Shown here: positions 23,923-33,080 of the stretch, piece by piece | Layout: the number at the start of each line of letters is the position of its first letter | How positions within the stretch are numbered: the first letter of the stretch is position 1 | Assembly (NCBI GenBank): GCA_037833965.1 | Contig: AP031355.1 | Span: forward strand, 23,833,501 to 23,897,500 | From: Marchantia polymorpha subsp. ruderalis | Taxonomy: Eukaryota; Streptophyta; Marchantiopsida; Marchantiales; Marchantiaceae | Length of the DNA stretch: 64,000 nucleotides | Direction of reading: 5' to 3' | Notes under the pieces: generated by a model | Told to the model about the DNA's origin: nothing | Databases searched by the model: none | What the model saw: the letters and a program-made list of their open reading frames with translations, nothing else | Made by a program: the position numbers and the translations under genes

Positions 23923-26616
23923 TCATCCAATACTATCGCCATTTTCATCAGAATCCTCTTCAGAGTCTATGACTGGCTTCACCTTGTTCAGTTGCCTTCG
24001 CACCAGCCTCTGGTACACGCCGTTGCGCTCCAGCAGCTCCTCGTGGTGGCCCTGCTCCACCACCGACCCCTTCTCCATCACCGCGATCATGTCCGCGTTG
24101 CGCACCGTCGACAGCCGGTGCGCCACCAGCACCACCGTGCGCCCGCCCTCGGAGATCAGCCGGTCCAGCGCCTGCTGCACCAGCGCCTCGCTCTCCGTGT
24201 CCAGCGAGCTCGTCGCCTCGTCCAGCAGCAGCACCTTGGGCCGCCTCAGCAGCATGCGCGCGATGGCGATCCTCTGCCGCTGCCCTCCCGACAGCCGCAC
24301 GCCCCGCTCGCCCACTCGCGTCGCGTACCCGTCCGGGAACCGCATGATGAATTCGTGCGCATTCGCGTACCTCGCCGCCTCCTCCATCTCCTCCAAAGTG
24401 TACTTGGTCAGCCCGTAGGTGATGTTCTCCTCGATCGAGCACGCGAACATCTGCGTGTCCTGCGCCACGAGCCCCATGTGCTTGTGCACCGACTTGAGGT
24501 TCAGGTGCCTCAGGTCCCAGCCGTCGAGCAGAATCTTGCCCCCGGTGGGATCGTAGAACCTCATCAGCAAGTGCACGATGGTGGACTTGCCGCCTCCGCT
24601 GCGGCCCACGAGCGCGCAGACCTGGCCCTGGCCGACGTGCAGCGACACGCCGGTGAGCACCGGATGCTGCGGCCGCATTTGGTAGTGGAATTTCACGTCC
24701 TCGAGCTTGATTTCCCCGTCCAGCGTCGAGACCATGGTGCCGGCATTGGGATCGATGTCGGGCAGCGCATCCACGAGCGACAGCACTCGCTGCGCGGCTC
24801 CGGCCGCTCGGGTGAGCGACATGAGCACGGACATGATGCTCTGGTAGGCGGACTGAATTTGGTTCCAGTAGAGCTCGAATGTGATCAATTTGCCGGCCGA
24901 GAGGCGGCCCTGCATGACCAGGGTGCCTCCGTACCAGAGGATGAGCACCGAGGCGCCAAGGTCGAGCCAATCGTTCACGGCCACGGCGCCGGCGTAAGCG
25001 AAGGCATCGCGCACTCCCTTCTGCATTGCCGAGAGCGTCTTGGATTTGAAGCGGTCAATTTCCACCTCTTCCGTCGAGAATGCTCGCACGGTACGCACAT
25101 TCCCCAAAGCTTCGGAAGCAGCTGAGTTTGCCTCTGCCAGCAGCGCATAGCGCTTCCTGTTGAGCTCCCTGGACCACCGAGAATACACAGCAGTGATGTG
25201 CATAATAGGGGCCATGGTGGTGAAAGCAAGCATACTGAGTTTCCAGCTGATGGAGAAACACAAAACAAAGGCTCCAACTAGAGCTATGAGGTTGCGAACT
25301 ATGGACGATAACATCCAATTAATAGGCTCCGCCATGGAAGACACATCGTTTGTCAACCGTGATGTGAGCTCACCAGAAGTGGTTCCATCGAAGTAAGCTA
25401 TGTCCTGGCGCACCACGCCCATAAAAAGCCTGTCTTGCAGCGTTTTCAGAACGCGTTTCCCCACCACGGTGAAACACAGGTTGCGCGTGGCCTCGAACAG
25501 CCCCGTGATGATGGTGAACACGATGAGCAGCTGGATGTCGGTTTTGAAGTGCGGCCGATCGTTGTTTATGGCGTGGTCCAGGATGCGCCCCTGGAACCGA
25601 GGCAGCAGCAACCCTGAAGCTGAGGACACGGCCAAACAAGCGAAGGCGCAGAAAATCAGGCAAACCTCTTCCCTCGCCAGCGAGATGGCCCGCATCAGAA
25701 ACCGATTCTGGTCCACCTCCGTCTCCTCCTTCAGCCCCTTGTCGCCCCTCAGCGTCCCCTCCTGTTGCGCCAGCCCTGGCGCCGGCTTGCTGCTGGCAAA
25801 CGCCGTGGCGCCAGCATTCTGCTCCTTCTCCTTGCGCCTGTTTCTCAGATACAGCGCCCTCGACAGAATTCGTCGAGCATCCACGACCAAGTGCACGTAT
25901 CTGCTCTCGCACAGAATCCAGGCCACCTGCGTGCCCATCAGCACCGACTGCCACACCTCGCCCTTGACGCCCCACAATCTGTGCGTCGTGTCGAAGTAAA
26001 ACCCCACGCACTTGGCGCCGACGTAGGCCTGGAAGCCCGTGCAGAGCAGAAACACGACGAACAGCACAATGTCCTTCTTCGAGGACCCGGAGAACCATTC
26101 CTCGAAGCCCTTGGCGGGCGGGGGCTTGCCATTGGAGACCGCATTGTCCTTTCTGATCAGCAGAGGCTCTTTCAATCCCCCGTTCTGTTCGCCGTTGATG
26201 CTGCTGCTGCGAGGCGACGACTTGTTGCCATTCTGGTGCCCATTCAAGCTCGAGGACCCCGGGCCCTGCGCCTTGAGCTCCTTGGCCCTCTCCGTGCGCT
26301 CCGCTTCCTGCCAGGCCAGGGCGGAGCCGTAGTACGCGAGGCCGACGAGGCACAGAATTCTCAGAATGCTGAAGACGAGCAAATCCGACGAGTCGGTGGT
26401 GAAGTCGAGCAGGCTGTCGAGGAATCCGCGGGCCGATTGCCCGTGCAGGTTCCACAGATGCACCGAGGTGTAGAGGGACGAGGCGCACGAGAGGTCGATG
26501 ATGAAGAGAGCCGTGAGCGCACCCACCCGCCAGCGCCACAGCGACTGCGCCTCATTCATATTCGTCGTCCCCAAGTACACTACGTTCTCGGGTAAGTACC
26601 CGGTTTTTTTCCCCAT
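23923..26616 (-). CDS. half-size ABCB (TAP/TAPL-like) ABC transporter, intronless
   Basis: An 897-residue membrane ATPase in a single exon. The N-terminal extension has about four hydrophobic segments (near 33-52, 79-99, 182-202, 222-240) split by a Ser/Asn/Gly-rich loop at about 115-165. The core transmembrane domain (about 315-600) carries the coupling-type stretch GELTSRLTNDV. The nucleotide-binding domain has Walker A GRSGGGKST (671-679), Q-loop Gln719, signature LSGGQ (775-779), Walker B VLLLDE (795-800), D-loop SSLD and H-loop His833. All catalytic residues are present. The C-terminus is acidic. One TMD plus one NBD means it works as a dimer. The layout recalls animal TAPL/ABCB9 with its extra N-terminal domain, and the protein is longer than the Arabidopsis TAP-like ABCB26 and ABCB27. 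Substrate (peptide, metal chelate or other) and membrane are not shown by sequence. GC content is high, apart from a lower-GC patch at about 25060-25420. Confidence 0.93.
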   Translation of the reverse strand: MGKKTGYLPENVVYLGTTNMNEAQSLWRWRVGALTALFIIDLSCASSLYTSVHLWNLHGQSARGFLDSLLDFTTDSSDLLVFSILRILCLVGLAYYGSALAWQEAERTERAKELKAQGPGSSSLNGHQNGNKSSPRSSSINGEQNGGLKEPLLIRKDNAVSNGKPPPAKGFEEWFSGSSKKDIVLFVVFLLCTGFQAYVGAKCVGFYFDTTHRLWGVKGEVWQSVLMGTQVAWILCESRYVHLVVDARRILSRALYLRNRRKEKEQNAGATAFASSKPAPGLAQQEGTLRGDKGLKEETEVDQNRFLMRAISLAREEVCLIFCAFACLAVSSASGLLLPRFQGRILDHAINNDRPHFKTDIQLLIVFTIITGLFEATRNLCFTVVGKRVLKTLQDRLFMGVVRQDIAYFDGTTSGELTSRLTNDVSSMAEPINWMLSSIVRNLIALVGAFVLCFSISWKLSMLAFTTMAPIMHITAVYSRWSRELNRKRYALLAEANSAASEALGNVRTVRAFSTEEVEIDRFKSKTLSAMQKGVRDAFAYAGAVAVNDWLDLGASVLILWYGGTLVMQGRLSAGKLITFELYWNQIQSAYQSIMSVLMSLTRAAGAAQRVLSLVDALPDIDPNAGTMVSTLDGEIKLEDVKFHYQMRPQHPVLTGVSLHVGQGQVCALVGRSGGGKSTIVHLLMRFYDPTGGKILLDGWDLRHLNLKSVHKHMGLVAQDTQMFACSIEENITYGLTKYTLEEMEEAARYANAHEFIMRFPDGYATRVGERGVRLSGGQRQRIAIARMLLRRPKVLLLDEATSSLDTESEALVQQALDRLISEGGRTVVLVAHRLSTVRNADMIAVMEKGSVVEQGHHEELLERNGVYQRLVRRQLNKVKPVIDSEEDSDENGDSIG

Positions 26617-26724
26617 GAAATTTGTCGGAGGAGCAGCTGCGCGCGGCTGAAATTCTCCCCCTCCTCACCCCAATTCCCGACCCCGCGACCGAATTACAAG
26701 ACCAATCGATCAATCGATCGATCG

Positions 26725-26800
26725 ATCACTCCCTCACTCACTCACTCACTCACTCACTCACTCAATCACCAATCAATTAATCAATCAACAAATCAATCTA
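26725..26800. repeat. ATCG/ACTC tetranucleotide repeats
   Basis: A run of ATCG units is followed by about eight CACT units and then a degenerate CAAT/CAAC tract. It lies about 110-185 bases upstream of the transporter ATG. Confidence 0.85.
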
Positions 26801-26924
26801 TCAACGAATCGAGCGAGCGCAGGCACGCGCAATCCACCGCCCCGCCGCAGGCTCGGGCCAATTCGACTGCGCCTGTGGCATGAGATCCAGGCGGGATTCG
26901 CCTCCCGACCTCCTAACCTCTACC

Positions 26925-26946
26925 TGCTGCTGCTGCTGCTGCTGCT
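26925..26946. repeat. CTG trinucleotide run
   Basis: About seven CTG units, read as CAG on the transporter strand, in its presumed leader. Confidence 0.85.
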
Positions 26947-27131
26947 ATGTACAATAATCAAGGCCGAGCGACGCGAGGAAATCAATCGACTGCGCGCTCG
27001 TCGTCGTCGTCGTCGCTGCTGCTGCGCAAAGGGGTCGTCGTTCTGCGCAAGGGATGCATCCACGTGTCCGGCATATGTACAACAACTATGTTTCCGTTTG
27101 GCGTGGAGGCGGTTGATGCTCGCCCGCCATT

Positions 27132-27139
27132 CCTTTATA
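27132..27139 (-). promoter_or_regulatory. TATA-box candidate for the ABC transporter
   Basis: The minus strand reads TATAAAGG in a GC-rich setting about 515 bases upstream of the start codon. The match to the plant TATA consensus is good, and a transcript from about 30 bases downstream would have a leader of roughly 490 bases. Confidence 0.4.
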
Positions 27140-27197
27140 CTGCCTCGCGCCTCCGCCCTCGCCCTCGCCCTCGCGCCCGCCCCGCCTCACCACCACT

Positions 27198-27245
27198 CCC
27201 CCCCTGCCCATCCCCCCCTCTCGCCCTCTCGCCCTCCCCCTCCCC
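27198..27245 (-). promoter_or_regulatory. G-rich quadruplex-type tract upstream of TATA
   Basis: The minus strand carries at least six runs of three or more G within about 50 bases, with short spacers. It starts about 60 bases upstream of the TATA candidate, a place where such tracts often bear on promoter activity. Confidence 0.5.
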
Positions 27246-28479
27246 TGCTCTCTACCGGCGTCGCCCTCTCTGCAGCTCCGCCAATCCTCCGCCCATGCGC
27301 ACGTCCTTCCTCGTCTCGTCGTCAGATTCTTCAACGCCGCCGCCTCTGCTCCTCCTCCTCCTGCTCCTCCTGCTGCCCCAGAGCCCTGCGCATCTCCACC
27401 CGCGCTCGCTCGCTCGCTCGCTCTCTCTCTCTCTCTCTCGTCGTCCGCGATGGATTAGATTGAAAGAATGATTGGATTGATTGGATTGAGTGCTTCCGCG
27501 TGAGAATTCGCTCCACGCACCTTCTCTCCCTCGAGAGCGCGCTCAATGCCTCGTTCTGGCGATGGGGGAAGAGAAAAGAGAGAAAGAGAAGAGAGTGGGG
27601 GGAGAAATGTGGAGAGCATCCGACGAGGCCGAGAGCTCTATTGGAAAGAAAGAGGGTCAGACGCCTCGTCGTCCTCGTCGTCGTCGGGGGGCTGCTGCTG
27701 CTGCAGCGGTCGGTCCTGCGGAGGGAGCGAGGGCGAGAGGGCTCGTGTCGGCCCAGTAGAGTCTGCAGCTGCGGCCGTGTCCGCTTCTCGTATCTCCAGG
27801 CCGCTGCACGGCACCTACTCCCTTCCCTCCTTAAGGGGCGACTCCCACCTCCCCTCCTCCTCCGTCCGCTCCCGTCCCGTCCCCGGTCTGCGCTGACCTC
27901 CTCGGGCCTGCCTCTCCGCCTCTGCCAGTCTCGATTCCACCCAGCGACTCGTACTTATCGCCTCCACCGGCTCCGCGCCGGTCAGGCCACGGGCAGATGG
28001 CTTTCCGTCCCCGCGTTTCGGGCCCCATTGCTGCTGCGCTTTAATGACACGCTCCATGCGAATATTCACTCCCCGCGCGGTGACGGTGCCGAGGTCAACC
28101 CGCCCCTCGCCTCGACTCGCCTCGCAGTCACCGCCAACCGATACTTGCTCCGGTTGCCGGTCTCCATGACGCTTTGACCTAAAGCCTTGATCCTCCCTCC
28201 CTCCCTCCCTCCCTTCCTTCCTTCCTTCCGGCCCTCTGGTTCTCGAGGCCCTTCCGCGCAAGATCCCGCGGACAACAGCAGGCTGGGCTGGGCGGGGCGG
28301 GGCTGGGCCGGAGAGGCGCGGCCGCGTCAGGAGGACTGTCCACGCGGTGCCCGGCTTGCCTGCCTGCCTGCCTGCGCCAGCCGCAGTTCCCGAGTCTCCC
28401 TGGCCTACTGGGTAAATGCGTCAACTGTGCCCGACGCATCCTCCACCAACCGAGTCGTGCTCTTTTGTCTACGGAGTCG
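27246..28479. promoter_or_regulatory. GC-rich upstream region with many simple repeats
   Basis: A GC-rich stretch with CTC/CTG runs (about 27345-27375), CGCT and CT runs (about 27405-27440), CCCT/CCTT runs (28194-28229) and a CCTG run (about 28352-28373). Open frames on both strands are low-complexity by-products of composition. It is probably the shared upstream region of the transporter and a possible divergent transcript. Confidence 0.4.
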
Positions 28480-28572
28480 ATGTCTGTCCGCCACGAACGC
28501 GGCCTCGTCTATGGGGATTGTTGCCTCTTCGTCTCGCAGCCTAAACAAGGGTGCGCAGAAAATAACATCCAG
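28480..28572 (+). CDS. candidate divergent first exon (unrecognised)
   Basis: An ATG at 28480 opens 31 codons that end exactly at a strong donor, CAG followed by GTAAGA at 28573. The peptide begins MSVRHERGLVYGD and has no known domain. It sits at the end of the GC island, where a divergent gene would start. I could not find the next exon in the AT-rich DNA downstream, so this may be a non-coding first exon, the stump of a broken gene or chance. Confidence 0.2.
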
Positions 28573-30780
28573 GTAAGAAAATGCTTCATACCTTAATGCT
28601 ATTTCTGGAAGATGAATACTGACAAGAAATTTTCCTCTGCACTTTTACACGCCATTTTTCTTTGGAGGGGAATTTGGTTGCATTGCCAGAATAGTTTCTC
28701 TGGACTGAACAAGGTGAGATTTTGGTTCAGCCACCGGGTCAGTACTTTAGTCAAGTTTGGAACTATCACTTTTCACACAGGTCGTTCATGCATGACTCTA
28801 TTCCATAATGGGGAAAAATTAGGAAAAGATTACAGATCAAATCAAATCGCTTATTGGAATGATATTTTGATTACTAGCCCCACGAAATCTTGTGATTATC
28901 CTCATGAGAATTGTTAACTTGAATTTAAGCATCTATTTGATTTTTTTCAACACACATCACCACTTTAGGAATTATACAAGATTATTCAAGATAGCAGTAT
29001 GATTTTCAAGACACTAGATTATTTCTTGAAAAATTAAGTGCTATATGAAATATTTTTGTTCATTAAAATATCCATCCACATTGAATTACTTAGCATGTGC
29101 ATACTAAAATACTTCTATAATTATTATCTTGCCTATTGAGTTAGGAAATATTGAAATTTGATAAATATTTGTCAAACCTTGGTCCATATCTTTAGAATTT
29201 TGCGATTTTTTTGTTTCTTTTGTTCATTAGATCTATTTGCTACATTTTTTAATTGTGAAACTAAACTCTAAGTTACCCTAATCATGTTGAATTGCATTTG
29301 TCTATAGCATATGAACTTACATTGTGTGGCACATAAATCATATTTTGAATTCTTGACTAAGTACTTTCATTTTGTAGATTTCAGAAACAATATATCTGAT
29401 AGAAGATGTAAGATTATCTTCTTCTTATTTATTTCATATATTATGCTCAAGAGTCAATATCTTGAGTGATAAACTAGGATCTAGGTTGAACATTTTGACT
29501 CATAATTAGCTTATCTAAAGGGATGTATGGAACATATCACTTCACTTATGCCCTACAATTTCCAAGACTAAATTGCATAAAAAATAATTTCATTAGTAAA
29601 TGAAGATTTTTTTACTTACTAAATATATTATGTGTGCCATTTTACATACTCTTTTCTAATATATATAAAAAAATTATCGTTTTTTTGCATTGTTTTTGCT
29701 TCACATTGCACATAACAATTTGGATAAAAGAAGATAGATTAGGATTGATGTTTTCAATGACATCATGAAATAAATATCTATGAGTTTTGGAGAAAAAATA
29801 TTGGCATGAAAACAATCATAAGTGAGATAGTTCACTTTGTATTGATGTTATATATAACATCAATAACATTTTTGACTAATTTTCCTTTGGCCATTAGTTA
29901 GATCTCTATGATATTTTCAAGATGTGATTGCAAATATGAAATTTAAAATTAATTAAGGGTGAAAATATAAATTTATAATCTTAAAATCTAAAAATTAGGA
30001 AAAAGATAATAAAAAAATTAAAATTATTTCTATTAGATTTAGTTATATTATAAAAATTTCTTCAAACTTGACTCAAATTTATGCATCTTACTTCAAACAT
30101 GTATCAAAATTTTTCAAATCAAACTTCTCAAAGAAGTGAAACAAATGATAGGTAACGTAAGTTTGTATTCAAAAATTTATTATATTAGGCAAATTGTTAA
30201 ATTTGATATGACATCACTTCAAATTTACCAATTTGATGTTGATAACACTCACTCCTCATTCAAAATTGGAGAAATTATTGGACAAGTGATAATACAAGTT
30301 TGACTTGTGTTCATGCTCAAGGTTAGATATTTTACATCTGAAAAAAATTGAACATGGTTTGAATCCAACTTAAGTTAAACCGTACATCAAGTTGTTTTTA
30401 TGTTGGTCTAGTTCAAATGTATGTATATATTTTTCTAAGTATCAGATTTAGTATGGGTGAAATGAGTGATGAATAATATATCTTTGAGTGAAATAACAAC
30501 AATAAAGGGTTTAGACATTGAGACAGCTTTATTTTACTAGAGCTTCAAAAGTATATAGAACTATAATAATTGACTTATACAAGTTTGTGAGAAAGCTCGA
30601 GAAATGATATCATAATAAATGGAATTATGAAAATCAATTGATAATTTTTTAGATAATCACTTTACATATATCCTTTCTCCAAACAAATTGGAATCTTAGT
30701 TCCACCATGTTTACCAATTTTAGATGATAGAGGTCCTTGTCCTAGTTCAATCATTTGGTTTCCTCCGTGTGAAACTATTG
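28573..30780. other. AT-rich DNA, no gene seen
   Basis: From about 28900 the DNA is very AT-rich with no readable protein. No LTR or transposon terminus is recognised. It is probably old repeat DNA. Confidence 0.5.
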
Positions 30781-31780
30781 CATCGAGGAAATGCTGACGA
30801 TGTTACAACTGCTTTCCCTCTTTATTTCTTACATAGAGACTGAAGAGAAAGGACGCGACTTCGCCTCCTTACTCGTGACAATCAGCTGTCCATCATGATG
30901 GGCTTTATTGGCATGGTCCCCGATTTAGCATTTTGAACGGGCGGGATTGAAATGAACATGGCAACAAAACAAAGATGAGGTGAAGAAAAAGTCTTGGAGC
31001 TAAATGTGATGTTACAAGGTCGCTGACACATTGAAGAACATGGCACGAGCAACCTCCTTGTTTTAAATGTGCTCTATTTTGTGTCGGGGAGCCAAGTCAC
31101 AAGACTTTGCAGCCATGATCACAATCGCACATGCGCATATGGTATCGCTGATGCACATGCCCCATTGGTTCCACCTCTTCAAATCACATCAAATGATTTC
31201 GGTAAATTTGTACGATCACCCACTCGAATCAATTGTGTGTATAGGAACCACATTATTGTTAGTTTTACCCCCTCTGGATACTCGAACCCTTGCCAGCAAA
31301 CATAGGTGAGAAATTTTTAGGGTTTTACGGGCAGAGTAATAGCTGCATACAGAGGGAGAGCCCAATAAGAGTAGAGAAGAAGAAGAGCGAATCAGGGATT
31401 TTACTGACTTGACAGCCAAAGATTTGATCGGGTCAAAGATTTGGAAGACGGAGTATTGTGACAGCCAAACAGAAGTGTCACAGCCTCAGGAAATTAAAGG
31501 TTTTGGGAGCCTTCAGAAAGCAGTTCTAGCCTAACATGTGGTATAGGGACAAGTGTAATGTGGAACGATTTTATATGGAGCAAATGCGATCTGTGTTGTG
31601 ACAAGGATTTGGAGAACTAGCGCTACACCCGCGCATAGCTTGTCAATCACATGTTACCTAATCCGGGGAGTGCTCTGCTCTTCGTTCCGTTGGTGCATCA
31701 TCATAAACATCATCTCCTCCAACAGGATTCGAGCCATCTGTATGAGGTGGGTACACGTACTTCCATGAAGGTTGTTCGGT
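30781..31780. other. intermediate-composition DNA, no gene seen
   Basis: Short frames occur on both strands, without similarity or domain motifs. Nothing here supports a gene. Confidence 0.45.
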
Positions 31781-33080
31781 AGTTGCTTTTCTCTCTGCCT
31801 TCCATGCGAGGTTGGATGGATGATGCCCGCCCGGGCTGTACCAGGCTGAACTTCACAGCCATGCACATCCAACAGATAGCACAATGCACGCCACGTACAG
31901 TGAGCGAGTGTGTTCAATCAATCAAGAAGCCCCGGCCATCAAGCCCAGCCGCGCATTCATTACACAGGGCGTCTGAACAGTCTGCTCTTTTCCGTGGCCC
32001 TCTCTTGCTGCCCCTCGTCTTCATCGTCTGTCGAGTTGCCATTGGCCCGGCAAATTCCGTGTTGACACGGAGATTCTGCTCCGCTCGACAGAAGTACTGT
32101 AACATAAAATAACGCCCTCGACCTCTGCCCCATCCTCTCTGATTGGTGCCTAGTGAATTTCTCACTTCTTTTGTCTTTCCCAAATCGACCTCAGCTTCGA
32201 TCGAACTGCGCTTCGCCTCTCCTCGCCTCGAATTTCCTCCTCACCTCCACGTCTTTGTCTTCGTCGTCTGCGTCCGCTTCCTCGTTCTTCGGCACCACGG
32301 CCTTCCATGGGCGATGCCACCGACCGCCATAGCTGCGCACCTCGAGGCACCTCGAGCAGCGTAAGCCGAACCCTAAGCCGCTAGCCCACCATGGGTTTGC
32401 GCCAGTCTTTGCGCCCGAAATTTCGAGCTGAGAGCGGGCCAGCCACACGTCGTCCGCCTCGCCTCCACGCAGTCGGACCCTAGCGCAGTTCCCTGTCGGT
32501 ACTCGCTCCCACCACGAGAATGGCCTTTCCTCTGTGCCCCATGCACCGCTCGGTTCAAAAGCGTGGGGACCTCTGGATCGGGTCATCGGCTGCCGCGTCC
32601 TCCTCCATGTCCGTCGTCCCCAGCTTTCCTTCCGGTCGCCGGTCTGCGGTCTACCCCTTCTACCGGCGGTCCCTACTGTCCCCTGTATTAGTCCGTCACG
32701 CTTCATCTGCAACTGGCGCCCTGTCGCTACGGTAGCTGCCATCTACCATGGCATGCCTTCTGGCCTCTACTCGGCCTCAGACTACGGTCCTACGGTGAGG
32801 CTACGGCGCCGGATTCCGGACGTATTTACACCACCCAGTACGACCGGTCGGTCTCCTCTGCCCCGGTTCGATGTACAGGGCGATATGCCACTGAATCGTA
32901 CAGTGTACGATGTATGAAATTAATATTGTACGTATATTGTACTGGAGTGTGGGTCGACAGACCGACCACGTACACCCGTAGAGGGAAGTAACTGCTACCA
33001 TGCTCTGGTGCCATGAACCTCCGACTGAGTATAGAGCGGCTGACAAATCTTCAGTTCTTCCTTCTTCTTCTTCACACCTC
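31781..33080. promoter_or_regulatory. GC-rich island, possible promoter
   Basis: A GC-rich stretch similar to the leaders of EXO70 and the transporter. A pyrimidine-rich run at about 32195-32300 precedes an ATG at 32307, as expected for a plant 5' leader. Frames on the minus strand are low-complexity. No complete gene can be read from it. Confidence 0.3.
32307..32360 (+). CDS. candidate short first exon (unrecognised)
   Basis: ATG 32307 opens 18 codons, starting MGDATDRHS, that end at a good donor, AGC followed by GTAAGC at 32361. The upstream sequence is CT-rich, like a leader. No second exon could be recognised, and the family is unknown. The 42.08-kb terminal-exon-like fragment lies on the same strand, but the donor here is phase 0 and that exon starts in phase 2, so they are not a direct pair. 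Confidence 0.2.

Larger units (their letters stand above)
26617..27131 (-). promoter_or_regulatory. likely 5' leader of the ABC transporter
   Basis: Between the TATA candidate and the ATG the sense strand carries a GAGT tetranucleotide run (plus-strand 26730-26763), ATTG/GATC-type tetranucleotides and a CAG run (plus-strand CTG at about 26925-26946). There is no intron-like GT/AG pair I trust. Repeats of this kind in a leader can vary in length between individuals. Confidence 0.4.

Noticed and set aside
24000-26600. Long open frames opposite and out of frame with the ABC transporter (up to 389 codons)
   Set aside because: They are shadows of the GC-rich transporter frame, which alone carries all ABC motifs.
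31275-31295. Minus-strand GGGTTCGAGTATCC resembling a tRNA B box
   Set aside because: The flanks do not pair as a T-stem and no A box is found.
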